Shown: piece after piece, positions 30,157 to 39,789 of the stretch
Position numbering within the stretch: the first letter of the stretch is position 1
Layout of the letters: each line of letters begins with the position of its first letter
Source of the DNA: Bacterioplanes sp.
Lineage (GTDB): Bacteria; Pseudomonadota; Gammaproteobacteria; Pseudomonadales; Oceanobacteraceae
Length of the DNA stretch: 64,000 nt
NCBI GenBank assembly: GCA_014859445.1
Contig: JACUUC010000010.1
Coordinates: forward strand, 1-64,000
Reading direction: 5' to 3'
Made by a program: the position numbers and the translations under genes
The notes under the pieces: model-generated
Databases searched by the model: none
What the model was told of the DNA's origin: nothing
The model's input: only the letters and a program-made list of their open reading frames with translations

Positions 30157-32301
30157 ATGATGCGTACCAGTGATACTATGAATTTGACTCCTGATGAACA
30201 ACGTTGGTTACCTTGGCTTGGTTCGAGCGGCAAGCTGGCGATGGGCTGGTCGTGTTGGTTAAATCGTCAGCGCTACGGTTACTATGAGCAAGTATTCACG
30301 CAAATTGCGGAAACCCGTCGTGCGATTTTGGTGGAATGGGCTGAACAAAAGTGGTCTTTTTTGGATGGTGTAGCTCAGCAATTACGTCGCGAGAACCTTG
30401 CTCAGGCCCTGCTTGAAATGCATCAACAACGTGATCGGTTGCGCGAAATTTCTGAGTTAGCACTGATTAATGATCACGGTGTGGTGCTGTATTCCAACCA
30501 TGCTGAACGTGTCGGACGTTCCGATTTACCGGAACAAGCCTGGCGAAAAGGATTGCAAGAGCCATTCTTGCATGGGCCATACCATGATCCTGTAACAGAG
30601 CAATTGGGTGCCACCACATCACGGTTTCATGATGCAATCACGCTGATGTTTTATCAGCCGCTCACATTAGCCAGTGGCGAACAGGTCAGTATTGTGGCGC
30701 GCGTCCCGAACGATGTCATGAGCGACATGATCCAACGTGAAGCCGGTCACGTGTTCGAAGAATCGGGTGATAACTATCTCTTCATGGCGGAAAGTCATTT
30801 TGATCGCTCGATTTTACCGGGTGTTGCACTATCTCGTTCTCGTTTTGAGGACAGTACATTCAGTCATGGTGATAATTTAAAAGAGGGCATAGATACCGGT
30901 TTTGGTGTTGTGTCGGTGCGTGAACAAACCGAATTTGAAATTCGGTTTACTGATCCAGCCACCGGACAATTACACCCTGGCGTGCGTGAAACGTTGGCGC
31001 ATGGTGACAATGTGTATGTGAAATATCCGGGTTATTCGGACTATCGACACATTCCTGTGATTGGTAAAGGTGTGACTCTGCAGTTGCCTGGATCGCCAGA
31101 TCGTTGGGGTATGATGTGCGAAGCGGACTTAGCCGAAGTCTACCAGCATCGTTCGATCAGTTATCATTTGAGTTCGCGCTTGGCGGCATTGGCGGGCATT
31201 TGGTGGTTAATGGGTGTGTTATTAAACAGTGCGGCCCTGCCATTATTTTGGAGTGCTTTTCTGCATGGTGTGGGCGTTTTTATGACATTGGCGGTTTACC
31301 GCAGCGCCGTCGTACGCCCATTTGCCGATCGACTGCACGGTATGGCTGACTTGGTCAGAGGGCTCGCCGATGGTGGTGGCAATTTGGCACAGCGTCTGAA
31401 TGTGGCCGACATGGCACGGGATGAAACCGGGGATTTGGCACGCTGGTTAAATAGTTTCATCGACAGCTTAGATCGCATGGTCAGTCATGTCAGCCATTTA
31501 AGTCAGGCATCCGGTGTGGCCAGTGAGCAATTGTTAAAAGAAAATCAACAGGCAGAGCAACGAATCGCCGATGTCTTGCATTCCATTCAAACCATGCTAA
31601 ATGGTGCTCAACAGCAACATCAGGATATACAGCAAGCATCAATAACGGCGACTCATCTACGGGAACAAATGGACAATGTCATGGCGCGGGCCGAGCAACA
31701 ATTGGCACGTGTTAGCAATGAGACACAATCCATTCGTAGCGTGATTAATCGTTCGTCCGATAGTTTGCAGCAAGCCAATGCACGTACGGCGGAAATTGCT
31801 CGAATGGCCTTGGTCATTAAAGACATTGCGGCACAGACCAACTTATTGGCACTCAATGCCGCCATTGAAGCGGCGCGAGCAGGCGATTCTGGTCGTGGGT
31901 TTGCGGTAGTCGCATCGGAAGTCCGAAACCTAGCGAGTCGAACAGCACAAGCAACGCAAGAAATCGATGATGGCTTATTGCGCGTGCAAGAAGAAACAGA
32001 GCGTGCCGTGAGCACCATGGAGCAAGGTATTTCGGAAATGGAAAAACGCTTGCAGCAAGCACAAGCGGCCGCCGATGATCATTCATCACTGCACGATATG
32101 GTGGCGAACTTGTTCCGAATTATGGCCGATATTGAACAGTCTAATCAGCAGCAAAGTGCACAAACACAACAGGTGGCCGATGGCGCTGACAGCATGCAGG
32201 ACACCATTGCGGGCTTGATTGTCAGTGCCGATACCACACATCTTAACGCCAGTAAGCTGCAAGCACTGACGCGTCAATTTCAATTATCCAAACAGTACTG
32301 A
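30157..32301 (+). CDS. Methyl-accepting chemotaxis protein with no N-terminal membrane helix
   Basis: A 714-aa chemoreceptor. Residues 40-335 form a long Cache/PDC-like sensor, with [14 protein letters not shown] in its first helix and [13 protein letters not shown] as a sheet strand. There is no clear N-terminal membrane helix; a hydrophobic hairpin lies at about 342-382. Then come a HAMP-like stretch (384-440) and the signalling domain with the hairpin tip [20 protein letters not shown], intact for CheA/CheW contact. No che genes are nearby, so it is an orphan receptor; ligand unknown. Start: ATG 30157 after GAGAG; ATG 30160 is equally possible. Confidence 0.88.
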   Translation: MMRTSDTMNLTPDEQRWLPWLGSSGKLAMGWSCWLNRQRYGYYEQVFTQIAETRRAILVEWAEQKWSFLDGVAQQLRRENLAQALLEMHQQRDRLREISELALINDHGVVLYSNHAERVGRSDLPEQAWRKGLQEPFLHGPYHDPVTEQLGATTSRFHDAITLMFYQPLTLASGEQVSIVARVPNDVMSDMIQREAGHVFEESGDNYLFMAESHFDRSILPGVALSRSRFEDSTFSHGDNLKEGIDTGFGVVSVREQTEFEIRFTDPATGQLHPGVRETLAHGDNVYVKYPGYSDYRHIPVIGKGVTLQLPGSPDRWGMMCEADLAEVYQHRSISYHLSSRLAALAGIWWLMGVLLNSAALPLFWSAFLHGVGVFMTLAVYRSAVVRPFADRLHGMADLVRGLADGGGNLAQRLNVADMARDETGDLARWLNSFIDSLDRMVSHVSHLSQASGVASEQLLKENQQAEQRIADVLHSIQTMLNGAQQQHQDIQQASITATHLREQMDNVMARAEQQLARVSNETQSIRSVINRSSDSLQQANARTAEIARMALVIKDIAAQTNLLALNAAIEAARAGDSGRGFAVVASEVRNLASRTAQATQEIDDGLLRVQEETERAVSTMEQGISEMEKRLQQAQAAADDHSSLHDMVANLFRIMADIEQSNQQQSAQTQQVADGADSMQDTIAGLIVSADTTHLNASKLQALTRQFQLSKQY

Positions 32302-32327
32302 TGTACAGGGTGTTGGGCTGGCATGCA

Positions 32328-32852
32328 TTAAAGCATGTTCAGCCGTAACACCAGGGCATCGTCTTCAACCGTGACGGACTGTAAAAAACTGCGCGCCATG
32401 GCTTCCATCATGTCGTCTTCGCGTAAGCGGTAGATCGGTTCTTGTGACAAGGCAGGCATTAACCACGTTTCGATCACGGGTTTTAGATGGGCTTGCAACG
32501 CAGGTGCCATGCCTTCGATTTGCAGCTCCGTTAGCTCAGGATCTTGCAAATAAAACGCATGAGTTTGACGCTCATAGCGAATACCGCTGTTGGCCGTTAG
32601 CCACCCTCGACTTTGCAATCCTAGGCTGGAGTTGATTTGTAATCGCACGGTTAGACTCAGTCGATTGCGGTTGGAGAGCAGAGTTAATGTGGGTTCATCA
32701 ATAATAATGAATAACGGACCTTGCTGCTGTTGCATGGGCATCAGCGTTTGCAGTTGTTGCTGCAACTCCGATTCTGTCAGGCGAATCTCTTGTGCTTGTG
32801 CACTCAGTGTTAGCAAGGTGAGCAGGCCAATTTTGAAGAACCAAGCAGGCAT
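32328..32852 (-). CDS. DUF1439 (YceB-like) periplasmic protein
   Basis: A 174-aa exported protein: a signal peptide ending near AQA (about 20), without a lipobox cysteine, followed by a DUF1439-type domain (EIRLTESELQQQL at the mature N-terminus, LRLNML at the C-terminus). YceB-like proteins are lipid-binding-fold lipoproteins of unknown role; this one appears soluble. The start was set at the methionine that begins the signal peptide; a longer N-terminus would spoil it. A stem-loop (GGCTG-CATGC / GCATG-CAGCC, 32316-32344) covers the stop codon and may act as a shared 3' end with the chemoreceptor. Confidence 0.65.
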   Translation of the reverse strand: MPAWFFKIGLLTLLTLSAQAQEIRLTESELQQQLQTLMPMQQQQGPLFIIIDEPTLTLLSNRNRLSLTVRLQINSSLGLQSRGWLTANSGIRYERQTHAFYLQDPELTELQIEGMAPALQAHLKPVIETWLMPALSQEPIYRLREDDMMEAMARSFLQSVTVEDDALVLRLNML

Positions 32853-33208
32853 GATGAGGGTGATCTCTGTGATGAATTCAGCCCGCAGTGTAGCCAATTG
32901 GCTGGCATAAGCGAATGGGTTTTTACGCCATTCGTTGTGTTACTGAGTGTGTGCGGGTGATCGTATACGGATAATCGTATGCCTATTTTATATACCGTTA
33001 TCTTTATTGGATTGGTGTGCGTTAACCGCAAGGGGCTACGATGGGATAGGGACTCAAATGAGTTAAGCTCTCTGTACCGATCTTATACCGTTAACTTATG
33101 GGGTAAAACAAAATTAAGCCCAGTTAGATTTAAAAAATTGATTTGATAACAGGGCAATGGGGTATCAAAGTGGTCAGTGTTGTTTGACCACCAAATCAAA
33201 ACGACACT
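32853..33208. other. AT-rich intergenic region
   Basis: 356 bp between two leftward genes. It contains a near-direct repeat ATCGTATACGG / ATCGTATGCC around 32960-32982, many TATA-like motifs, and the minus-strand terminator described separately. It presumably holds the promoter of the DUF1439 gene. No coding frame or RNA gene was recognised. Confidence 0.35.
33170..33191 (-). terminator. Terminator-like hairpin after the small gene at 33209
   Basis: GTGGTCA (33170-33176) pairs perfectly with TGACCAC (33185-33191); on the minus strand the stem is followed by TTTGAT. It begins 18 nt after the stop of the small leftward gene, which supports that gene being expressed. Confidence 0.55.
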
Positions 33209-33397
33209 CTACTGATAGTTGCGTTGTTTATTTTTGCTTAAATAAGATGAAATGGAATCGATCAGCATCTCTAATTCCTCATTCGTGGCCTCGCTGCTGA
33301 TGAATACATTCATGGATTCTCCATCAGGGTTTTTACGGCATACCACGACAGGAATACCTTTGCTTTGCTCATGCTCATTACTTTTTTGTGAGGACAT
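33209..33397 (-). CDS. Small conserved-looking protein of unknown function
   Basis: A 62-aa protein from ATG 33397. Other in-frame ATGs at 33409 and 33436 and a frame start at 33490 are possible, and no strong ribosome-binding site decides. The C-terminal two-thirds looks like a folded small protein: a strand (IPVVVCRKNP), a second strand (SMNVFISSEA) and an amphipathic helix (NEELEMLIDSISSYLSK). I recognise no family. It stands alone between AT-rich spacers and is followed by its own hairpin terminator. Local base composition is more AT-rich than in its neighbours. Confidence 0.45.
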   Translation of the reverse strand: MSSQKSNEHEQSKGIPVVVCRKNPDGESMNVFISSEATNEELEMLIDSISSYLSKNKQRNYQ

Positions 33398-33494
33398 CAC
33401 GTGATCCATTGTTGTGTTGTTTGTTTGCAGTATCATAGACGTGAATAGAAACCGCAAACTTGCTTTTATTTGAACAATATTCCGCGTCATTCAC

Positions 33495-33503
33495 TGGCAT
33501 AAT
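33495..33503 (+). promoter_or_regulatory. Extended -10 promoter candidate for tas
   Basis: TGGCATAAT matches the extended -10 form TG-N-TATAAT at five of six hexamer positions, about 26 bp before the tas ATG. No good -35 at normal spacing, which extended -10 promoters do not need. Confidence 0.35.
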
Positions 33504-33529
33504 GTGCCCATTCACAGCGAGGTCTTACG

Positions 33530-34576
33530 ATGCAGCGTCGACAATTGGGTAGCAGTGATTTATGGGTCAGTCCTTTGTGTTTGGGTACGATGACGTGGGG
33601 CGAACAAAACACAGAGCAAGAAGCGCATCAGCAGTTGGACTACGCGATCAATCAGGGGATTGATTTCATTGATACGGCTGAGATGTACCCGGTTCCTCCT
33701 AACGCGGAGACTCAGGGTTTAACTGAGCGCTATTTGGGCACTTGGTTGAAGAAACGAGGCTTACGCGATCAGCTTGTCATTGCCACGAAGGTGACGGGCC
33801 CGGGGGACTGGATGGCGCACATTCGGCAGGGGCCAGATTTAACCGCCGACCATATTCGTCGGGCGGTGGATGCCAGTTTGCAGCGCTTGCAGACCGATTA
33901 CATCGACTTGTATCAGTTGCATTGGCCATCGCGCCCCACCAATTATTTTGGTCGTTTGGGGTATCAGGTACAGCCAGGTGAGGGCGTACCGTTAGAGGAA
34001 ACGTTGAGCTGTTTGCATGAGTTGATTCAAGCAGGAAAAATACGTCACTACGGTTTATCGAATGAAACCCCGTGGGGTACGATGAAGGTATTAACCATGG
34101 CGGATCAGTTTGCTCAGTCGCGAGGTTGGCAGCGTCCATTGACGGTACAAAATCCATATAATTTGTTGAATCGCAGTTACGAAGTGGGCATGGCTGAAGT
34201 CTCTCATCGTGAGAATATTGGCTTGTTGGCGTATTCACCCTTAGCGTTTGGCGTTTTGAGCGGCAAGTATTTGAACGGTCAGCAGCCAGAGAAAGGACGC
34301 ATTACCTTGTACCAACGCTTTAGTCGTTACAATGGAATGCAGGCCGAGCAAGCGACAGCGCGCTATGCCGCTTTGGCAGAACAGTGGGGTATGTCGCCAG
34401 CGGCCATGGCACTGGCGTTTGTCACGCAACAGCCTTTTGTTGCTGCGAATATCATTGGCGCGACGACCATGGATCAGTTGCAAGAAAACATTCGTACGGC
34501 GAATTCAATGTTGCCTGCAGAACTGTTAGCCGCCATTGATGAGATTCATCGCGCTATTCCCAATCCTTGCCCCTAG
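33530..34576 (+). CDS. tas: Aldo/keto reductase, Tas family
   Basis: A 348-aa NADP(H)-dependent aldo-keto reductase closely following E. coli Tas along its length (LGTMTWGEQN, DFIDTAEMYPVPP with the catalytic Tyr, DLYQLHWPSRPTNYFG with the active-site His, IGATTMDQL). Tas was named for a starvation-related effect on tyrosine auxotrophs; its natural substrate is unknown. GAGG lies 8 nt upstream of the ATG. It is monocistronic, convergent with the flavoprotein gene. Confidence 0.9.
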   Translation: MQRRQLGSSDLWVSPLCLGTMTWGEQNTEQEAHQQLDYAINQGIDFIDTAEMYPVPPNAETQGLTERYLGTWLKKRGLRDQLVIATKVTGPGDWMAHIRQGPDLTADHIRRAVDASLQRLQTDYIDLYQLHWPSRPTNYFGRLGYQVQPGEGVPLEETLSCLHELIQAGKIRHYGLSNETPWGTMKVLTMADQFAQSRGWQRPLTVQNPYNLLNRSYEVGMAEVSHRENIGLLAYSPLAFGVLSGKYLNGQQPEKGRITLYQRFSRYNGMQAEQATARYAALAEQWGMSPAAMALAFVTQQPFVAANIIGATTMDQLQENIRTANSMLPAELLAAIDEIHRAIPNPCP

Positions 34577-34597
34577 TCGTTGTGGTGTTGGGGCGGG

Positions 34598-35881
34598 TCA
34601 GCGATGGGATTCGTCTAGCCAGCTTCGTAATCCTTGTCCTGCCTGTTTGCCGGTGGCAAAACAGGCAGTCAATAAATAGCCGCCGGTTGGGGCTTCCCAG
34701 TCCAGCATTTCGCCTGCAATGAACACACCGGGTAGCTGGGTCAGCATCAGTTGTTCATTGACCGCAGTAAAGCAAACACCTCCGGCGCAGCTTATGGCTT
34801 CATCCATGGGTCGTGTGGCGCTGACGCGTGGCAGTGGCATGGCTTTCAGTGCTTGTGCGACGGCAGCGGCGTCATTGCTATTCAGCTCGGGCAAGCATTC
34901 TTTTAACAGCGTGGCGCAGATCGCAGGTAAGTTGAGTTTTTTCCGAAGCACATTGGCAAAGCTCATGCCTTTTCTGGGTTGGGCGAGCTTTTGTTGAATG
35001 TGTGCCACGGAGTTGTGCGGTAGCCAGTCAACGATCAGAAATGCGTCATTCGGTGCTTGTTGTAGGCGTTGTCGCAAGGGGGCGCTGAGTGCATACACTA
35101 AGCTGCCTTCAATTCCGTAGTGGCTGATAATAAATTCGCCAATTTTGGCGTCTTCATTCGTGTTGTTTGAGTCGTTGGCTGAGTGGTTGTTTGAATGGCT
35201 AGGGGCAAGGCGTAAGGCAACGTGTTTGATCGGCGTACCTGCATAGCGTTCTTTTAAAAATTCACTCCAAGGCAATTCAAATCCACAATTGCTGGCTTGC
35301 AACGGCGCAATCGCGATGCCGCTTCGAGTAAACCATTCTGTCCAGCGTCCGTCCGAACCCAGTTTGGACCAACTTGCCCCGCCAAGTGCTAACACGACAC
35401 CGGCAAATCGTTCTTGTCGAACCTGGTCACCCTGTGCAAATTCCCAAACGATACCTTGCTCATCCTGCTGCCAACCAAGACAGCGATGGCGAGGATGAAA
35501 GATGACACCTTGCTGCCGTAGCCGATGCAGCCAAGCCCGCAATAAGGGTGCGGCTTTCATTTCTTTGGGAAATACACGTTGTGAACTACCGACAAAGGTT
35601 TCAATGCCTAAATCGTGTATCCATTGTCGTAAGGCATCGGCTGGAAATGCATCGAGTATGGGTCGCAAAGCCGGTTCGGCTTCACGATAGCGTTGCACAA
35701 ACTGGTCGTACGGCTCGGCATGAGTGATGTTCATGCCACCAATACCCGCCAGTAAAAATTTGCGCGCAACACTGGGCATGGCGTCAAACACATGAACCTG
35801 ATGTCCAGCTTCAGCCAATAGCTCAGCGGCCATTAAGCCAGCAGGGCCTGCGCCAATAATGGCCACGGTGTTGGTCGACAT
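34598..35881 (-). CDS. TIGR03862-type FAD-dependent oxidoreductase (HI0933-like)
   Basis: A 427-aa flavoprotein of the HI0933/YhiN group. Seen: the N-terminal Rossmann motif IIGAGPAGLMAAELLAEAGH, then ARKFLLAGIGGMNITH, and the C-terminal GVFIAGEMLDWEAPTGGYLL that contacts FAD. Length and the conserved ends fit TIGR03862. The reaction is unknown. AGGA precedes the ATG. It starts 4 bp after the MATE transporter stop, so the two form a leftward operon. Confidence 0.85.
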   Translation of the reverse strand: MSTNTVAIIGAGPAGLMAAELLAEAGHQVHVFDAMPSVARKFLLAGIGGMNITHAEPYDQFVQRYREAEPALRPILDAFPADALRQWIHDLGIETFVGSSQRVFPKEMKAAPLLRAWLHRLRQQGVIFHPRHRCLGWQQDEQGIVWEFAQGDQVRQERFAGVVLALGGASWSKLGSDGRWTEWFTRSGIAIAPLQASNCGFELPWSEFLKERYAGTPIKHVALRLAPSHSNNHSANDSNNTNEDAKIGEFIISHYGIEGSLVYALSAPLRQRLQQAPNDAFLIVDWLPHNSVAHIQQKLAQPRKGMSFANVLRKKLNLPAICATLLKECLPELNSNDAAAVAQALKAMPLPRVSATRPMDEAISCAGGVCFTAVNEQLMLTQLPGVFIAGEMLDWEAPTGGYLLTACFATGKQAGQGLRSWLDESHR

Positions 35882-35885
35882 AGCG

Positions 35886-37247
35886 CTATTCCTGTGAGGC
35901 AGTTAAAAATGACGGTGGATGACGGCTCACATGTCGTAAACGCCAGCTTAATGCCAGAGCGGCACTGGTTAAACCTATGATTAGCCCGATCCAAAAACCG
36001 GCGGCGCCCATGGGCTCAGGCCAGCGAAACGCCAAATAGTAACCCAGTCCTAAGCCCAATACCCAATAAGACACAAAAGTGATAAGCATCACCGCTAAGG
36101 TGTCTTGGTACGCACGTAACGCGCCTGCTGCCGCGATTTGCACGGCATCAGACAGTTGAAAGATGGCCGCAAAAATCAACAATGCACTGGCTATCGCGAC
36201 CACTTCTGGATCGAGGGAATAGAGCGATGCAATCCAATGTGCTAAAGCCACAATGAGGGTGGCATTGACGACCGCTAAGGCCAAATTGATCTTTACACCG
36301 AACCACGATAAGCGTTGCGCAAAAGCCACGTCATGGCGTCCTATGTGGTGACCTACGCGCACTGTGAGTGCCATGCCCAAACTCAGTGGTACCATAAACG
36401 TCAATGATGACACATTGAGAGCAACTTGATGCCCGGCAACAATGGTCGGCCCTAAGACGGTCAAAAACAATGCGATGACTGAGAATAAACTCACTTCAAA
36501 GAAAATGGCTAAGCCAATGGGTAAGCCGATTTTGACTAACTCGGTCACCCGTTGCCATTGTGGGCTCCATACTGAGGGCCACAATGAAAAGGCATCGAGT
36601 AATCGATGGCGGCGGGTGTTCATTGCCATCGCAATGGCCATGCCAGTGAAGACCAATGAACTGCCCACACCGCAGCCAACGCCTCCCAATGCGGGCATAC
36701 CAAATAAGCCTTCAATAAAAATCCAGTTGATTGGAATGTTTAACACCAAACCGACCAGCATAATGCGTGTCACGTGACTGGCCTGGTTCAATGCTTCAGC
36801 GTAAAAACGGTAGGCTAGAAAGACCCCTGCACTTGGCATGCCGAAGGCAATCATGGTCAAGTAGTCGGCCGCAATTTGGGCGGTGCTGGTATCACTGATC
36901 AACAGTGGCAGTATCAATCTCGAACTGGCAAGTATGACAGCCGCCAGTAAACCAAATACAATGCCCATCCATAATGCGGCGGCCAGTAAATGAGGCAGCT
37001 TCTCGGTTTGGGCAGCGGCACTTAACCGTGCCGTGATGGGCGATAATGCCACTAAGATGCCAGCCAGAAATAACCAAATTGGTAGCCAAATACTGGTGCC
37101 AATGGCCACGGCGGCTAAATCGATGGTACTCACATGCCCCGACATAATGGTATCGACCGTGCCCATACCAATTTGCGCCAATTGGGTCGCGAGAATCGGT
37201 GCCGTGAGTTTCAATAATGTGCGAATTTCGTGTGTGTGCGATGGCAT
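35886..37247 (-). CDS. MATE family multidrug efflux transporter
   Basis: A 453-aa inner-membrane antiporter with twelve predicted helices in two homologous halves, starting PSHTHEIRTLLKLTAPILA and with the MATE N-terminal core GTVDTIMSG. NorM/DinF-type proteins export cationic drugs using Na+ or H+. The start at 37247 gives the standard short MATE N-terminus; a longer frame adds 55 residues and overlaps the start region of epmC, so it is rejected. No strong ribosome-binding site is visible. First of two genes with the flavoprotein. Confidence 0.92.
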   Translation of the reverse strand: MPSHTHEIRTLLKLTAPILATQLAQIGMGTVDTIMSGHVSTIDLAAVAIGTSIWLPIWLFLAGILVALSPITARLSAAAQTEKLPHLLAAALWMGIVFGLLAAVILASSRLILPLLISDTSTAQIAADYLTMIAFGMPSAGVFLAYRFYAEALNQASHVTRIMLVGLVLNIPINWIFIEGLFGMPALGGVGCGVGSSLVFTGMAIAMAMNTRRHRLLDAFSLWPSVWSPQWQRVTELVKIGLPIGLAIFFEVSLFSVIALFLTVLGPTIVAGHQVALNVSSLTFMVPLSLGMALTVRVGHHIGRHDVAFAQRLSWFGVKINLALAVVNATLIVALAHWIASLYSLDPEVVAIASALLIFAAIFQLSDAVQIAAAGALRAYQDTLAVMLITFVSYWVLGLGLGYYLAFRWPEPMGAAGFWIGLIIGLTSAALALSWRLRHVSRHPPSFLTASQE

Positions 37248-37311
37248 AATCAGGGGTGTCAGATAAAGAGGTAGGCATTCTGCCCTTATCGGCGGTAAGA
37301 GTGAATAGAGC

Positions 37312-37866
37312 GTGAGCCAAGAATTAAACATAAACGACTTAATAACGATTTTTAATCGTGTCTTTCGTGAACAGGAAAAAACCGAACTGCACAGTGGCGG
37401 AGAAGAGCCCATTTATTTACCCGCAGATCAGGACTATCCCTACCATCGAATTATCTGCACGAACGACTATTTTGAATCGGGTTTGCATGAGATCAGTCAT
37501 TGGTGCATTGCCGGCTCCGCGCGTCGCTTGCTGGTGGACTTTGGTTATTGGTATGAACCCGATGGTCGTAGCCTTGAACAGCAGCGTGCTTTTGAATCCG
37601 TTGAGGTGAAACCGCAAGCGCTAGAATGGATATTATCGGAAGCGTGTGGTCGACGTTTTCGCGTCAGCATCGATAATCTCCACGGCGACTATCTGGCCAT
37701 CGAAGAAAGCAGTGCGTTGTTTAAGCAGCGGGTATGGCAACAAGTGCAAGACTATTGGCGTGAAGGGTTGCCACCACGAGCAGACGTATTAAAACAGGCG
37801 CTATTAGACTATTATCAACGCCATCATGAATTCAGCTTAGAGGCATTTCGCCTCGACCGTATTTAA
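37312..37866 (+). CDS. epmC: Elongation factor P hydroxylase
   Basis: A 184-aa protein matching YfcM/EpmC across its length: [18 protein letters not shown], the metal-binding [23 protein letters not shown] and [10 protein letters not shown]. EpmC hydroxylates the beta-lysylated lysine of EF-P in E. coli. The start is GTG with AAGAG about 10 nt upstream. The partner genes epmA and epmB are not in the window. rhlB begins 13 bp after it. Confidence 0.92.
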   Translation: MSQELNINDLITIFNRVFREQEKTELHSGGEEPIYLPADQDYPYHRIICTNDYFESGLHEISHWCIAGSARRLLVDFGYWYEPDGRSLEQQRAFESVEVKPQALEWILSEACGRRFRVSIDNLHGDYLAIEESSALFKQRVWQQVQDYWREGLPPRADVLKQALLDYYQRHHEFSLEAFRLDRI

Positions 37867-37879
37867 GGGAGTAGGCTCT

Positions 37880-39304
37880 TTGTTTAACAAACTGATTAAG
37901 GCCATCAAGGGGTCAGCACGACAGCCGTCGTCGACGCAGTCGCCTAACCAGAAAAACAACGCAAGTAAGGATCAATCGTCAGCTCAGCCACGACATGATA
38001 AGCGGGCTAAAACAGCATCATCGTCGACCACTTCAGCGACGAGTCCTGCGAATACTAGCTCTAAGGCGAAAAAGACTCGCACGACGAGCCAAAATCGTAC
38101 CGATCGTCTCGCACAAGAAATGGCTCAGCCTTGGTCGTTAGCGGAATTTGATGTGCCCGTGGTCGAGGGAAAAACACGCTTTCATGATTTGGGTTTGCCC
38201 GATAGCGTCATGCGCGGTATTCATAAATTGGGTTTCCAGTACTGCACCCCCATTCAAGCTGAGAGTTTGCCGGCCGCCTTGCAAGGGCGCGATACCATTG
38301 GCCAAGCACAAACCGGAACCGGTAAATCGGCCGCGTTTTTATTGACGATATTAAATCGTTTGTTAACTCAAGTACCGGATGAGCGCTTCGCCAGTGAACC
38401 GCGCGCCTTGGTCATTGCTCCGACACGCGAGCTGGCCATGCAAATTGGTAAAGATGCGGAAGGTTTAGCGCGTTATACCGGTTTGACCGTCTGTACCGTT
38501 GTCGGTGGTATGGATTATGAACAACAACGTCAACAACTGCGTAATGAAGTGATTGATATTCTGGTGGCCACACCGGGGCGACTGATCGATTTTATGCGCA
38601 GTCAGGATGTGTACCTCGATCAAGTCGAGGTGCTGGTATTGGACGAAGCCGACCGCATGCTGGATATGGGTTTTATTCCCGATGTGCGTCGCATCGTACG
38701 GGCCACCTTACCCAAAGGTGAACGTCAAACCTTGTTGTACTCTGCCACCTTTAATTACGATGTGCGTATTCTTATTGATCAATGGACGGTCAATCCATTG
38801 CAAGTTGTGATTGAACCTGAACAAGTCACGACCGACCGGGTAACGCAAAAGTTGTATTTGGTGGCCGAAACCGACAAATTCGATTTGCTGTTGAAAACAC
38901 TTGAAGAAGAAAAACCAGAGCGCTGCATTATTTTTGCCAATCGGCGTGATTTAACGCGTAATTTGTGTGAGCAACTGAATAAACAAGGCCATATTTCGGT
39001 CTTGTTGTCTGGTGAGGTGAATCAACAAAAGCGCATTCGGACACTGGAGCGTTTTCGCGATGGCCATGTCACCATCATGGTGGCAACCGACGTGGCAGGG
39101 CGTGGGATTCACGTGGATGGCGTCAGTCATGTGTTTAATTACACGCTGCCTGAAGACCCGGAAGACTACGTTCATCGTATTGGTCGTACTGGCCGAGCGG
39201 ATGCGAAAGGCGTATCCATCAGCTTTATTTCGGAAGACGATGCCTTTGCATTGCCCGATTTAGAGAAATATTTAGGCACAAAATTGGAATTAACACAGCC
39301 TTAA
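37880..39304 (+). CDS. rhlB: ATP-dependent RNA helicase RhlB
   Basis: A 474-aa DEAD-box helicase, degradosome-associated in enterobacteria. The core motifs are all seen: Q motif ([15 protein letters not shown]), [36 protein letters not shown], and [13 protein letters not shown]. Residues about 10-75 are a Lys/Ser/Thr-rich low-complexity extension absent from E. coli RhlB (421 aa), as in Pseudomonas homologues. Start codon TTG with AAGGGAG about 8 nt upstream. The next gene starts 2 bp after the stop. Confidence 0.9.
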   Translation: MFNKLIKAIKGSARQPSSTQSPNQKNNASKDQSSAQPRHDKRAKTASSSTTSATSPANTSSKAKKTRTTSQNRTDRLAQEMAQPWSLAEFDVPVVEGKTRFHDLGLPDSVMRGIHKLGFQYCTPIQAESLPAALQGRDTIGQAQTGTGKSAAFLLTILNRLLTQVPDERFASEPRALVIAPTRELAMQIGKDAEGLARYTGLTVCTVVGGMDYEQQRQQLRNEVIDILVATPGRLIDFMRSQDVYLDQVEVLVLDEADRMLDMGFIPDVRRIVRATLPKGERQTLLYSATFNYDVRILIDQWTVNPLQVVIEPEQVTTDRVTQKLYLVAETDKFDLLLKTLEEEKPERCIIFANRRDLTRNLCEQLNKQGHISVLLSGEVNQQKRIRTLERFRDGHVTIMVATDVAGRGIHVDGVSHVFNYTLPEDPEDYVHRIGRTGRADAKGVSISFISEDDAFALPDLEKYLGTKLELTQP

Positions 39305-39306
39305 GT

Positions 39307-39789
39307 ATGCACCGTATTCACTATATATGTCGTTTGTTACTGACGGTTAGTCTGTTTCTCATGATGACGTTGCCCATATTCGCCGACGTCATGACGGCGA
39401 AGCAGGCTGAACTATGGCTAATACAGCAACAGCATGACTTATTGGCCGATAGTGAGCAGGATCACGTGGTGTCGTACTATTATTTTGGGAGTCAGCAACA
39501 GCGCAGCTTGATTGGTTTAGAGCGCGTTCGAGGTGATCACTATCAATCTCAGTTCAGTTTGATGATATTTGAACAAGGCCGATTACTCGGTTTTTATCCG
39601 TCGTTGCCCAGTTTACCTTTGGCACTATCAGCGGATGGTGTGATTCACTTCCCTCAACGCTTCGCTCAAGTGACAGACGGCCTCCCCCTGACTCTGGCGG
39701 CGCCGGCCGATGTATTGTGCTTAGCGGAATTTCGTCCCTGTGCCAATTGGCAACAGGAACGCACGCGCCAGCACACTCTTCCGCATTAA
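39307..39789 (+). CDS. Exported protein of unknown function
   Basis: A 160-aa protein with a signal peptide (about 1-26, LLLTVSLFLMMTLPIFA followed by D). The mature part has beta-rich segments (DHVVSYYYFGSQQQRSLIGLERV, given here in shortened form: VVSYYYF...SLIGLERV) and two cysteines near the end (VLCLAEFRPCANW) that could form a disulfide in the periplasm. I recognise no family. It is 2 bp downstream of rhlB and probably cotranscribed. Its stop abuts the stop of the convergent gene with no gap. Confidence 0.6.
   Translation: MHRIHYICRLLLTVSLFLMMTLPIFADVMTAKQAELWLIQQQHDLLADSEQDHVVSYYYFGSQQQRSLIGLERVRGDHYQSQFSLMIFEQGRLLGFYPSLPSLPLALSADGVIHFPQRFAQVTDGLPLTLAAPADVLCLAEFRPCANWQQERTRQHTLPH

Noticed and set aside
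37248-37412. 55-residue N-terminal extension of the MATE transporter
   Set aside because: It would overlap the epmC start and promoter region and does not resemble MATE N-termini.
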